From positions 1-64,000 of the forward strand of contig NZXG01000054.1 in assembly GCA_002701845.1 (NCBI GenBank): a stretch of 64,000 nucleotides of DNA, written 5' to 3'. The notes under the pieces were generated by a model. It was not told where the DNA came from, made no database searches, and saw nothing but the letters and a program-made list of their open reading frames with translations. This DNA is from Pseudomonadales bacterium (GTDB lineage Bacteria > Pseudomonadota > Gammaproteobacteria > Pseudomonadales > Ketobacteraceae). This document shows positions 15,442-23,832 of this stretch, one piece after another; positions within the stretch are counted from its first letter, which is position 1; each line of letters opens with the position of its first letter. The translations under genes were made by a program, and so were the position numbers.

Positions 15442-17336
15442 TCCTTAACCGCGGCTTGCAGTCCAGAGAGCGTGTCTTCTATAAACCCACCGCGGCCAAG
15501 TGTCAATCCATTTGCCAAGCAAGGAACTCCCCCAAGTTCCAATAGGCACCATTCTCTATTTTTGCACTTATAGTGTGGGACAAATATTATGGCTTTATAG
15601 GCAAATGCATAATGTAGAATTCGGGTTAAGCGTTCTGATCGCTCTAGAACAGCATTAAATTCCTCTTGGGGTATTCCAATTGCATTCGCTCCATCATCAA
15701 GCGGGGCGTTTGGTTCCATTGTTTTCGATATGCAACGAGACGCGATAAAGTTAACCAGATCTTTAACTGATGAATGGTATGGAAAATCCCATTCATCGAT
15801 CATTTGCTTTGCTTGTTTCACCAAAGCATCATTCTGAGTCTTTGCGTCAAGCTCTGGTTTTTTTCCTCGTACCAATTTGGCGAGCATCTCGTCTATGAGA
15901 ACACCAGATAAGTTAATGAACTGTTCAATATTCGCATTACTCGCGTCTGCAAGTTTGTCTAACCCAAAGTAATAAGGGCGATTGAATTCGTGCAGTAGTT
16001 GAATTCTAGCGCCCTCAATAAGAGAGGTGCGCGCTGATTTATGCTCGGTGACAGGGGCATCAAGCTCCTCAGGCTCGTCTATCAATGAGAGTTGAGGCGT
16101 TCGGTTTAACTCGCGTGTCAGCAAAATTCTTAATGCCGCTAGAGTTTCGTCTTCCGGTAACTCAACTGGGAGGCGTGTTCGCAACTCTTCTACAAATCGT
16201 TCAGACACATGTCCGTTATTTGCCATAGACTGAATTGCGTTCTTTAACCGGGTGACGTCTCTTTTGGGTAGTAGGTGCGATTTGGTCTCCAGTAATTGTC
16301 GCAGGTTGCTTGATGAACGTCTGGAAAAGTCAGGTATACGCGGCAGGTAACGTTGGCTTATATCCGCAGCTATCTTTCGAAATTCGTTCTTTCGTGACGT
16401 TGATAGCTGAACTAGTTTGATAAAGTAGTCTCGACCAGAACTGGTTCCGAACTTCACATCGTTTGCAGAAATATCTGTTGTCAGGACGTTGCGGTAATCT
16501 TCGGGAGACACTATATCAGGTCTACACATCATCCATCTTGATACACGGATGTTACGATTCTTTAACCATTCTCTCAAGAGGATGTATTGCGTGGGGTGCA
16601 GTTCATGGGCATCATCGATAACCACCATGGGTTTTAGCATAGCGCCATTGATGCCATAACGATTATTATCGCCAGAAATTCTAAAACCAATTATATCTTC
16701 AAAAGCATCAAATTTCTGATTAATAAAATCAGTGGCAAGCTCATTCTCGTTCGGTGCAATAAGTGATGTTGCGGCGCGAAAAATGGCTGATTCTATGTAT
16801 CTAGCATAAGTTCGAAATTCCTTTGCGCTATATCCTGACATATGAGATTTTGCAGCGTCCGACTCGTCGCTAAAAACCACATCAACTTCATTTTCGCTTA
16901 TTTCCGCTTTTTCGAGCTGTCGAAACCAACCCAGTACCGCTTTGGCTTGTACAAAGCTCCTGAGTAAAGTCGCACGTAAATCCTCACTGTATGGTAGTTC
17001 CCAAATAGCTCTGAAGTTAGTGCTCATTGGCAAGCGATAAGCGAGAATGGTAGGTACAAGATCGGAGAGTAGGCCTATTTTGGCTAGCGCAATAACCAAT
17101 TCTTTATTGGTATCTTTGGGGTTTCTGGCCAAAGCATCCAATGTGTCGAATTCAAGAATTCTTGCAATTGTTGTTTTTCCGCAACCTGGTGTACCAACAA
17201 CAATTGTTAGTTTTTCTAGTAGAGCGGAACCGTCTACTCGAAAAAACTCTGCTAGTGGAGCAGGGCTAAGCAGCGGCAGTAAAGTGCTAGCTTCAGATAG
17301 ATATTCCGTAGCTCGCTTTTTGAATGGATTATCCAT
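15438..17336 (-). CDS. ORC/CDC6-like AAA+ ATPase, cargo operon
   Basis: The ~632-residue protein begins MDNPFKKRATEYL, an N-terminus I associate with ORC-CDC6-type ATPases in conflict loci. Walker A is GTPGCGKTT near residues 46-54 and Walker B MVVIDDAHEL near 235. Sensor and arginine-containing regions follow (SRWMMCRPD, RRSSSNLRQLL). The C-terminal ~200 residues are helical and include a Cys-rich stretch (YKCKNREWCLLEL). ATG 17336 overlaps the upstream stop codon by 8 bases; a TTG at 17363 is possible but lacks a ribosome-binding site. It is probably the molecular switch or DNA-engaging component of the operon; the role is inferred. Confidence 0.75.
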   Translation of the reverse strand: MDNPFKKRATEYLSEASTLLPLLSPAPLAEFFRVDGSALLEKLTIVVGTPGCGKTTIARILEFDTLDALARNPKDTNKELVIALAKIGLLSDLVPTILAYRLPMSTNFRAIWELPYSEDLRATLLRSFVQAKAVLGWFRQLEKAEISENEVDVVFSDESDAAKSHMSGYSAKEFRTYARYIESAIFRAATSLIAPNENELATDFINQKFDAFEDIIGFRISGDNNRYGINGAMLKPMVVIDDAHELHPTQYILLREWLKNRNIRVSRWMMCRPDIVSPEDYRNVLTTDISANDVKFGTSSGRDYFIKLVQLSTSRKNEFRKIAADISQRYLPRIPDFSRRSSSNLRQLLETKSHLLPKRDVTRLKNAIQSMANNGHVSERFVEELRTRLPVELPEDETLAALRILLTRELNRTPQLSLIDEPEELDAPVTEHKSARTSLIEGARIQLLHEFNRPYYFGLDKLADASNANIEQFINLSGVLIDEMLAKLVRGKKPELDAKTQNDALVKQAKQMIDEWDFPYHSSVKDLVNFIASRCISKTMEPNAPLDDGANAIGIPQEEFNAVLERSERLTRILHYAFAYKAIIFVPHYKCKNREWCLLELGGVPCLANGLTLGRGGFIEDTLSGLQAAVKE

Positions 17337-18438
17337 CACTTGAATGTCGTTTCCTTCTGGCAAATAAGGGCTTCATGGTGTGATTAACCCCAACATTATC
17401 TCCGGATTGTGCCCATAGAAGAGCAACTGAATTGTTCGGTGTGTTGTGATCCAGCACCAAAGGAAGACCACAGCCTTTATATCCAAAGCAAACGCTATCT
17501 TCTACATGTTCATCTTCTATTTTGGCATCATAGTGGTCAATCAGTAATTGGCATAGGTCAGACGCAGTATCATCACTATCGATCACTATATTTCCCGGAA
17601 GAACGTGAGAATATGTCACATCGAAACCAAATTTATCGTGCGTAATCGCAAAGCTTTTAATACGCTCAGAGATTTCATTTTTTGCAAAATCAGATGCAAG
17701 ATGATGATGTACGTGAATTCTGCACGTGCTGCTCAGTTCACTACCAATTCTATGGTGGTTTGCCTCAAAGAATTTCTTTATCTTCCCTTTCCACTCTCCA
17801 TTTTTATAGCGTATTAGCGAAGATCCCGATCCTGTAAAGTCGTCAACTAAACAAACTGTATCGAATTTCTCTGGCTCGTTATGGAATCCTTTTTTGTCCA
17901 GAGACTTTCTAAGTTCCTTAACTAGGTCCTCCCATTTTTCCCCGGAAATTTCGCTGTAGGGAACCACCTGCTCATTTGATACAGATCCTTCGTTGAACCG
18001 TCTGAACACGTCGATTCTTGCTCCATCGCTCAAGCCAACAAAAAGTGTTTTTCTCAGAAGTATTTTCAGCTTCTTTTCTGCTTCGTGGTTTAGCCATGTC
18101 TGATAAAATTGTATACCTAGTTCATCAGAAATTCGGCGTCTCATGGATCTTTCAACTGCTGGCATCATCAAACTGACTAAATGATACATTTCTTTTTGAC
18201 TTATAAATATCAGACGTTCCTTTAGGAAGTCGTATGCCGTTCGCCTTTGTTCAACAAGTGAGAACTGCTTTAACCAGTTAATGAGTGCAATATGAAACTT
18301 AGCAGCTGGTTGAAAGCCCTGATAGCGATCGTATTTGAGATCTGCAAGTAGTTGCATAGCAGACATTTCGGAGCTAAGTTCGGCTTCATCCCAATCTAAT
18401 AAGTCTGAAATAAGTTTCCAAGCAGTCTGCTTTTTCAT
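17329..18438 (-). CDS. Phosphoribosyltransferase-like protein (PRTase-CE type), cargo operon
   Basis: The 369-residue protein has a helical N-terminal half. A type I phosphoribosyltransferase core follows, with the PRPP-binding loop VCLVDDFTGSGSSLI near residues 195-209 (two acidic residues, then TGSGSS). A later block has VCFGYKGCGLPLVLDHNTPNNSVALLW, typical of the conflict-associated PRTase family rather than purine salvage enzymes. The start is 9 bases after the SIS-HAD stop. It may make or sense a ribosyl-phosphate compound; catalysis is not shown by the sequence alone. Confidence 0.65.
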   Translation of the reverse strand: MKKQTAWKLISDLLDWDEAELSSEMSAMQLLADLKYDRYQGFQPAAKFHIALINWLKQFSLVEQRRTAYDFLKERLIFISQKEMYHLVSLMMPAVERSMRRRISDELGIQFYQTWLNHEAEKKLKILLRKTLFVGLSDGARIDVFRRFNEGSVSNEQVVPYSEISGEKWEDLVKELRKSLDKKGFHNEPEKFDTVCLVDDFTGSGSSLIRYKNGEWKGKIKKFFEANHHRIGSELSSTCRIHVHHHLASDFAKNEISERIKSFAITHDKFGFDVTYSHVLPGNIVIDSDDTASDLCQLLIDHYDAKIEDEHVEDSVCFGYKGCGLPLVLDHNTPNNSVALLWAQSGDNVGVNHTMKPLFARRKRHSSDG

Positions 18439-18447
18439 ATGTGCTAT

Positions 18448-20385
18448 TTATTCGCTCAAGGGGCTGTTTGTAAAATCGATGAATCTATGGCCTTCCGGCC
18501 CTGGTACTAGCCGCTTTAGATAGTATAATGTTGCGTTAGCTTGGCGATTGCCTTTTGGGGCAAAGTTCCAGCAGGTAGCCAATGACGAAGATATTCTATC
18601 TGAACTTAATGATAGTCCATTGGATAACAATTCATAGTCATTCCCATCCTCGTGACCACTATCCCCGAGCCTAAGGATTTCTGACGTTAGATCTAGATTA
18701 TATAGGTCATGTATATGCCTCAACACATTCCGCTTGGATGTGTCATTATCTAGAACATCAAGCGAATGACCCGAGCTAAATACACGCCATCCAACTTTTT
18801 TGTTTTCAACAACCCAGGCTCTAAGCGCAGAAGCTAGATGGGTGGACACCCTGGAGCTGTTTGTTCTGATTGTGAATTGCCCGCCTTTTGCATACTTCAC
18901 CAGTGGATCTGTAAAATCAGTGTATGTTTCTCCAAGCCAATTTAGAAGCTCGTGAAATTCTGGATTGGGTGAAGGTGTTGCTGGGTCAATACTAAGAGGC
19001 AATATAACTGATCCACCGTAGTATCCTACGAGAACTTTTTCATGGAACGACTTGTCAATTGCATCTAGAAGACACTTACGTAAAGAATCTCCTCTTCCTG
19101 AAGCGATTATCAGTCTTATTCCTTCGTTAAGTAATCTGGATAGCTCTTCACCTACCCTTGGACACATGCCTATGTAGCGAGATTCGGTGTTACATAAGGT
19201 CCCATCAAAATCTGACACTATTGCTTTTATAGTAGCCTTGCTTAATTCTTTACAGAAGTCATTAGCACTCTCAACAAAAACTGCAGGTGGCTGGTCGGTC
19301 AATACACTAAGATCTGACTTTCGCTTGGCTGCTACATCGACTACGTTGCTGTGACTCTGTGGCAGGATACTCTTTAGATAACTCAATTTGTGCAATCGTC
19401 TGCCAAACTCTGGCACCTCAGGTTGTCCTGGATCCACATTCATAGAAAGCGCAAGTGCTTCGATAGCATATGAAGCCATCAGCAAGCTATTAAAGATTAC
19501 ATGCTGAGGCTTAACACCGGACACCTTAAAAGAGAATTTTTGAATATTCTCTGGTATGAGCTTTGTGGTGGCTTCGTACAATGAAGTTGAAGATTCAGAG
19601 TAAATGGAAACTATGACCGGGGCATTAGCAAGCGATGCCAGCTGTAAGTGTCGACCATGAGCAAATTGCCTATAATCACAAATCTGCACACTTGCCAAGG
19701 CTGCTTCAGATGCCTTTGACTCGAAGTCAATAGCAAAAGATTTAGTCAGGGCGTCATGCAATACTAAGATGGGTTGTTGACGTAAAAGTCGTGTGAAAAT
19801 ACCAGAGTTTAGCCAAGTATATCGATAGTTATTAAGCTGAGTTTCCGAGAGAAAATCCCGAAGAAGGGTTTCTGCCTCTTTGCTGTCAAAGAGGGCCTTG
19901 TAGAATAGAAAAGATGTTGCAACTTGGGTGTTTGTGGCAAGGTATCCATCTTTACCCCAATCCATTTGAAATGGTATGAGTTTTACCGATCCTTCTGTAG
20001 AGCCCAACACAGCCAGAGGGTTGTCCGTGGTTAAGGTTATCGCTACGCATTCGGCATCATATTCCTGTGCAGTCTTTGCTGCTGCGATGATATCAGCGTT
20101 CTTTCCCTCGGCAGATAATAAAATCGATCTTGTCAAACTTGTATATTTTGCATGCGAAATATATTCCAGAGGAGTTTCGTAGCTTGTTGGTGTTTGGTGA
20201 GCGAGCTTCCTTAATTCTGACATTAGGTAAGCAACAGAATGGGACCCACCTGAACCAACAATTGAAACTGATTTCGCTGCCCAAGATAACAAAAGCTGTT
20301 GAAGAACTGATATGTCCTGTTTAAAGGCCCAATTTAAAGAATGCTGAAACTGGTCTAATTCAATTGAATACGGTTTTCCCACCAC
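18448..20385 (-). CDS. SIS-domain/HAD-phosphatase fusion protein, cargo operon
   Basis: Residues ~1-350 form a double SIS (sugar isomerase) phosphosugar-binding module: SIVGSGGSHSVAYLM at 41-55, ILLSAEGKNADI, and KASEAALASVQICDYRQFAHG. Residues ~385-645 are a HAD hydrolase with motif I SDFDGTL near 390, motif II IASGRGD, and motif IV LGDSGHEDGND near 573, like Cof-type sugar phosphatases. The two activities in one chain suggest isomerisation and dephosphorylation, or sensing, of one phosphosugar. The start is GTG 20385 with GAGAGG upstream. It is the first gene of the five-gene operon; a 272-base AT-rich gap separates it from tnsE. Confidence 0.8.
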   Translation of the reverse strand: MVGKPYSIELDQFQHSLNWAFKQDISVLQQLLLSWAAKSVSIVGSGGSHSVAYLMSELRKLAHQTPTSYETPLEYISHAKYTSLTRSILLSAEGKNADIIAAAKTAQEYDAECVAITLTTDNPLAVLGSTEGSVKLIPFQMDWGKDGYLATNTQVATSFLFYKALFDSKEAETLLRDFLSETQLNNYRYTWLNSGIFTRLLRQQPILVLHDALTKSFAIDFESKASEAALASVQICDYRQFAHGRHLQLASLANAPVIVSIYSESSTSLYEATTKLIPENIQKFSFKVSGVKPQHVIFNSLLMASYAIEALALSMNVDPGQPEVPEFGRRLHKLSYLKSILPQSHSNVVDVAAKRKSDLSVLTDQPPAVFVESANDFCKELSKATIKAIVSDFDGTLCNTESRYIGMCPRVGEELSRLLNEGIRLIIASGRGDSLRKCLLDAIDKSFHEKVLVGYYGGSVILPLSIDPATPSPNPEFHELLNWLGETYTDFTDPLVKYAKGGQFTIRTNSSRVSTHLASALRAWVVENKKVGWRVFSSGHSLDVLDNDTSKRNVLRHIHDLYNLDLTSEILRLGDSGHEDGNDYELLSNGLSLSSDRISSSLATCWNFAPKGNRQANATLYYLKRLVPGPEGHRFIDFTNSPLSE

Positions 20386-20657
20386 GAATACCTCTCTGAG
20401 TTTCCTTCATGATTCTTCAAGACTCATTTTTAATCACCAGTTGCTTTATCAGGACGTAGTTATTTAAACCCGAACTAAACACACCACAATTAGCTTATTT
20501 CTTGTGCAAACCAGATACTTGTTTGGGCTTTTATTGAGCAGCTTTTAACAGATAATACCTATTATGGTTTAAAACTGCGTTTTTTTCTGAAATTTTGTTT
20601 AAATTTCAAGATGTTGTTTGCTTTCTGCTAGAGATGACTTGCCGGTGGTTGTTATTT

Positions 20658-22292
20658 CTATAGTTTTTGTATCTTAAGTACTGCTCTTGCCACCCAGGCT
20701 TCCAAGGCTTCTGTTTCATCTTTAATTGCTTTGTCTGGATGGTCCAAATAATAACGGGCAATAGTCAGCTCCGTATTCTTTTTGCGTTTCCATTGCATAG
20801 CTCTGTAATTAAGGGAAGTGTCCGATGTCATTAAAGCATCCAGAATGCTGGTCAAAGTTTTCTCAGAGGAGTCCGTTACGTATATCAATGTAGAAAGAGC
20901 CTCCTTTTTCTTCAATTCTATTTCCAGCATATGAATTTTAGAATCGGCATCCCGCTCCACTATAGCGTGGCAATACATTCTTCGACGGTCATCCACTAAA
21001 TGCGCTGAACGGCATTGTTTTTCTGGCACTTCTCCATAACGAGTGGAAATTTGCCAACTGAATTTACTTTTTAGTTGTTCCAACAAGGCTGCGAAGAACG
21101 CAAATTTTTCCGGCGCCTCAATCAGATTCGGTTTTTCAAGATGGTTAAAATCTCCTCTGGGCTTCTTTCCATGATTACTACCTTCTGCTATTCCTAAAGT
21201 GCCTTCCTCAGTTTCTTCATCTTGATGTTCATCCAGCTTATCTTTCTCGCCCTTGGGTAACGCTTTTACCTGACGGGGGCTTCGCCTGAGATCCAGTTCC
21301 GTATCAAAATGAAACCCTGCTGAACTGATCCTAATCAAATGTCTTTTTTTCCCGCCTTTTGGTGGATTATGAAGGTCAATTTCCTTTGGATTAACAGCGG
21401 GTGGCTTTTTCCTTTCTTTACCTTTACTCGGTTCTTCTTGATCAGACTCACTTTCTATATAGAAGCAATCGTCAGGATGTGAAAATGTGATAATTTCCAG
21501 TTGAGGCGCTCGCACGCCTGCCACGGACAGGATTTGTCTGATGTAGCAATGATGCGCTTCGCCCAATTTTTCCTGTCCTGTAAATCCACTCCAGGATATT
21601 TCACAAGAACTTAAGTCTGGCGGATCAAAGTCGAACGTCCAACGTTCATGGTCGCCCTGTACAGATGCTTGTTGATTGAGACAATTAAAGATTGAGCAAA
21701 AGCTTTCTTCAGCTTCTTTGTCGAATAAAAGCCAAGCAAAGAACTTTCTGTACTCCAGGCTATTTAGATAATTCACAGGAACATTTGACGTAAAGGTAAC
21801 TTCACCTATCCATTCCACGTGATGAGATTTTGCTAATTGCCAGGTATTACCTTGATACACCGCAGCCCTAGCTACTTCTGATGAATGAAGAAAGAGCATA
21901 CGCGCCAACTCTGCTGCCGGTAACCAAATAACTCTGTTATCTATTGGTATTCGATAGATCACTTGGCTAGCAATCTGATCGTGAAATTCATCTAGTCGCA
22001 AGAGTGACTTAGGAAGGTCTGCGTACGTCATTTTTACCCACCCATTTACTGATGGTACGTTGAACCTACCCGTATAACCTCGCGTGACATACTCAGCCGA
22101 TAGCCTCGGGTACTCTGTTCCGGGTATGAGGGCAGGTAACAAATCGATTGGCATTTTTTTCCGAAACGGCTCTTTATTTTTATTCAGAAAATAACAAACG
22201 ACTTGCCAGCCTTGCCCTGGGTTTCTAAACCAGTCTCCTATTAGGATGAGCTTGGATCCAGAGGGTAAACTTCTCAAGCTATACTCAGTCAA
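20658..22292 (-). CDS. tnsE: Tn7 target-selection protein TnsE
   Basis: TnsE directs Tn7 into replicating DNA, especially conjugative plasmids, by recognising recessed 3' ends and the sliding clamp. This 544-residue protein matches the length of the Tn7 protein. It shares the N-terminal IGDWFRNPG, the LPAAELARMLFL motif, ERWTFDFDPPDL, and the C-terminal WVARAVLKI. A highly charged low-complexity linker (residues ~270-390) separates the halves. It starts immediately after the tnsD stop. Its presence with TnsD marks the canonical Tn7 lineage rather than a CRISPR-associated branch. Confidence 0.88.
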   Translation of the reverse strand: MTEYSLRSLPSGSKLILIGDWFRNPGQGWQVVCYFLNKNKEPFRKKMPIDLLPALIPGTEYPRLSAEYVTRGYTGRFNVPSVNGWVKMTYADLPKSLLRLDEFHDQIASQVIYRIPIDNRVIWLPAAELARMLFLHSSEVARAAVYQGNTWQLAKSHHVEWIGEVTFTSNVPVNYLNSLEYRKFFAWLLFDKEAEESFCSIFNCLNQQASVQGDHERWTFDFDPPDLSSCEISWSGFTGQEKLGEAHHCYIRQILSVAGVRAPQLEIITFSHPDDCFYIESESDQEEPSKGKERKKPPAVNPKEIDLHNPPKGGKKRHLIRISSAGFHFDTELDLRRSPRQVKALPKGEKDKLDEHQDEETEEGTLGIAEGSNHGKKPRGDFNHLEKPNLIEAPEKFAFFAALLEQLKSKFSWQISTRYGEVPEKQCRSAHLVDDRRRMYCHAIVERDADSKIHMLEIELKKKEALSTLIYVTDSSEKTLTSILDALMTSDTSLNYRAMQWKRKKNTELTIARYYLDHPDKAIKDETEALEAWVARAVLKIQKL

Positions 22293-23831
22293 CTAACAAC
22301 TCCCTTTTTCCTCCAGTTCCTCTATTTGCTTTTTTATTCTAATGGTAATAGCCGTTGACCTAATTCCGGCAATTCTTAATAAACGCCATTCTTTAATTGG
22401 CAGGTGCTGATCTAACAAGCTTCTTGCTGCCTTCTTAATTCGGTAAATTTGATAATCTTCCAAGCTTTCGGCGTTGCTTTCTAACCACTTATTTGTTTCT
22501 GGTAATTCTTGTAGGTGCTTTTCTACAGAGTTTGATCTAGGCAATTGCTTGATCAGCAATGTGCGAGTAAATCTAGGTCTTGGATCTATGTTTCGTAATT
22601 TGCGAATTTCATTCTTTAGAATTTTTACATTGGTTTTATCCCAGGATGCGTAGTCTGCTTTATGATGATTTACTGTCTTTCTATGCCGAGGAGGCCGATT
22701 CGCCATTAACCAATTACGGTCATGCCGATATAGCCATGTGTAAATAGCATTACCATTACCCGCGGTTCTTATTGCTTTGATTCCACCACTGTTTTTCTTT
22801 GTTAGTTTTATCCAATCTTTTCTTTTTGAACGAATCTCTGAAATATTGTCCTGTTCAATATGTGCTATTTCTGCGGCCTGCTCTTTAGGCTTATCTTTTG
22901 GAAGTTTTTGAACTGATTTAAATACTTCTTTTACAGTGGACTGTGGCAATAAAGAACATTGAACCATTAGATGCCGCAAAAACGAAAAAGACTTTCTGTG
23001 TTTTCGAAATATATTGATCAACCAGTCATTTTCAGTATTCTTTGGTAAATAGGATTTATAAATAGATTTTGACCAATCCTTAAATAGTATTTCTCTAATA
23101 CTTGCGTGGTCGACTCGACTACCCTGTCTGAGACCAATGTTATCCGCTAAGTTTTGGTAAAAAAGCGTCCATTGATTAAAACTATGACCATGTAAACTAT
23201 TTAAAGTAAGTAAATCATGAAAACGTGTTAATAGTCGGGTTTCTATTGGCAGCAATTCGACTAACTCAGTTTTATCGCTGATACATGTTTTCGACGCTGG
23301 TTGATATAGATGTTTCTGCTTTGGGTGAAATGGTAGTTCAGATGAAATTAATCGGCATCGATGGTCGAGACAAATATCTACACCACCTACCTGATGCTTC
23401 CTTTGCCAATACATTTCTCCTAATGTTTTCGACTGTTCTTCACAACAATGCGGACAGTACCTGAAGTATTGAACCTGCGATACTGACGAAGCAGAGATTC
23501 CACACCGTGTATGTATATTTCCTCCTCGTGACGAGCGCATTGAGCTAAGAATGCTTGCTGCTTGATTGATGTCTAAAAATGGAAAATATAATGGTGCCAA
23601 AGAATGATTCTTGATGAGCTGATTGGCAGTTACTTTCCATACGGGACTAATATTTTTAACTAATATATTTAAATGACTGGGCAAATCTGGAATTGCTACA
23701 GCTGAGTTTTTCCCAAACAGGTCTCTTATTACGGCTTTTTGATTATCGGTCTGGCCTGTATGAATTGCATATCTAGCGATGACGCTGTACAAAAGCTCAT
23801 CTTGGTAGGGCTCTGGAAAGTAACCCAGCAT
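22293..23831 (-). CDS. tnsD: Tn7 attTn7-recognition protein TnsD (TniQ family)
   Basis: TnsD binds the 3' end of glmS and recruits TnsC. The protein has the TniQ N-terminus (YFPEPYQDELLYSVIAR), a CCCH zinc finger starting FRYCPHC near residue 124 and ending ICLDH, then WTLFYQNLA, WLINIFRKHRKSFS, and the C-terminal ESLEDYQIYRI and WRLLR motifs. These match Tn7 TnsD closely. I place the start at ATG 23831, one base after the tnsC stop, because TnsD normally begins a few residues before FPxPY. A longer frame to 23879 overlaps tnsC. The insertion beside glmS agrees with a working TnsD. Confidence 0.95.
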   Translation of the reverse strand: MLGYFPEPYQDELLYSVIARYAIHTGQTDNQKAVIRDLFGKNSAVAIPDLPSHLNILVKNISPVWKVTANQLIKNHSLAPLYFPFLDINQAASILSSMRSSRGGNIHTRCGISASSVSQVQYFRYCPHCCEEQSKTLGEMYWQRKHQVGGVDICLDHRCRLISSELPFHPKQKHLYQPASKTCISDKTELVELLPIETRLLTRFHDLLTLNSLHGHSFNQWTLFYQNLADNIGLRQGSRVDHASIREILFKDWSKSIYKSYLPKNTENDWLINIFRKHRKSFSFLRHLMVQCSLLPQSTVKEVFKSVQKLPKDKPKEQAAEIAHIEQDNISEIRSKRKDWIKLTKKNSGGIKAIRTAGNGNAIYTWLYRHDRNWLMANRPPRHRKTVNHHKADYASWDKTNVKILKNEIRKLRNIDPRPRFTRTLLIKQLPRSNSVEKHLQELPETNKWLESNAESLEDYQIYRIKKAARSLLDQHLPIKEWRLLRIAGIRSTAITIRIKKQIEELEEKGSC

Positions 23832-23832
23832 T

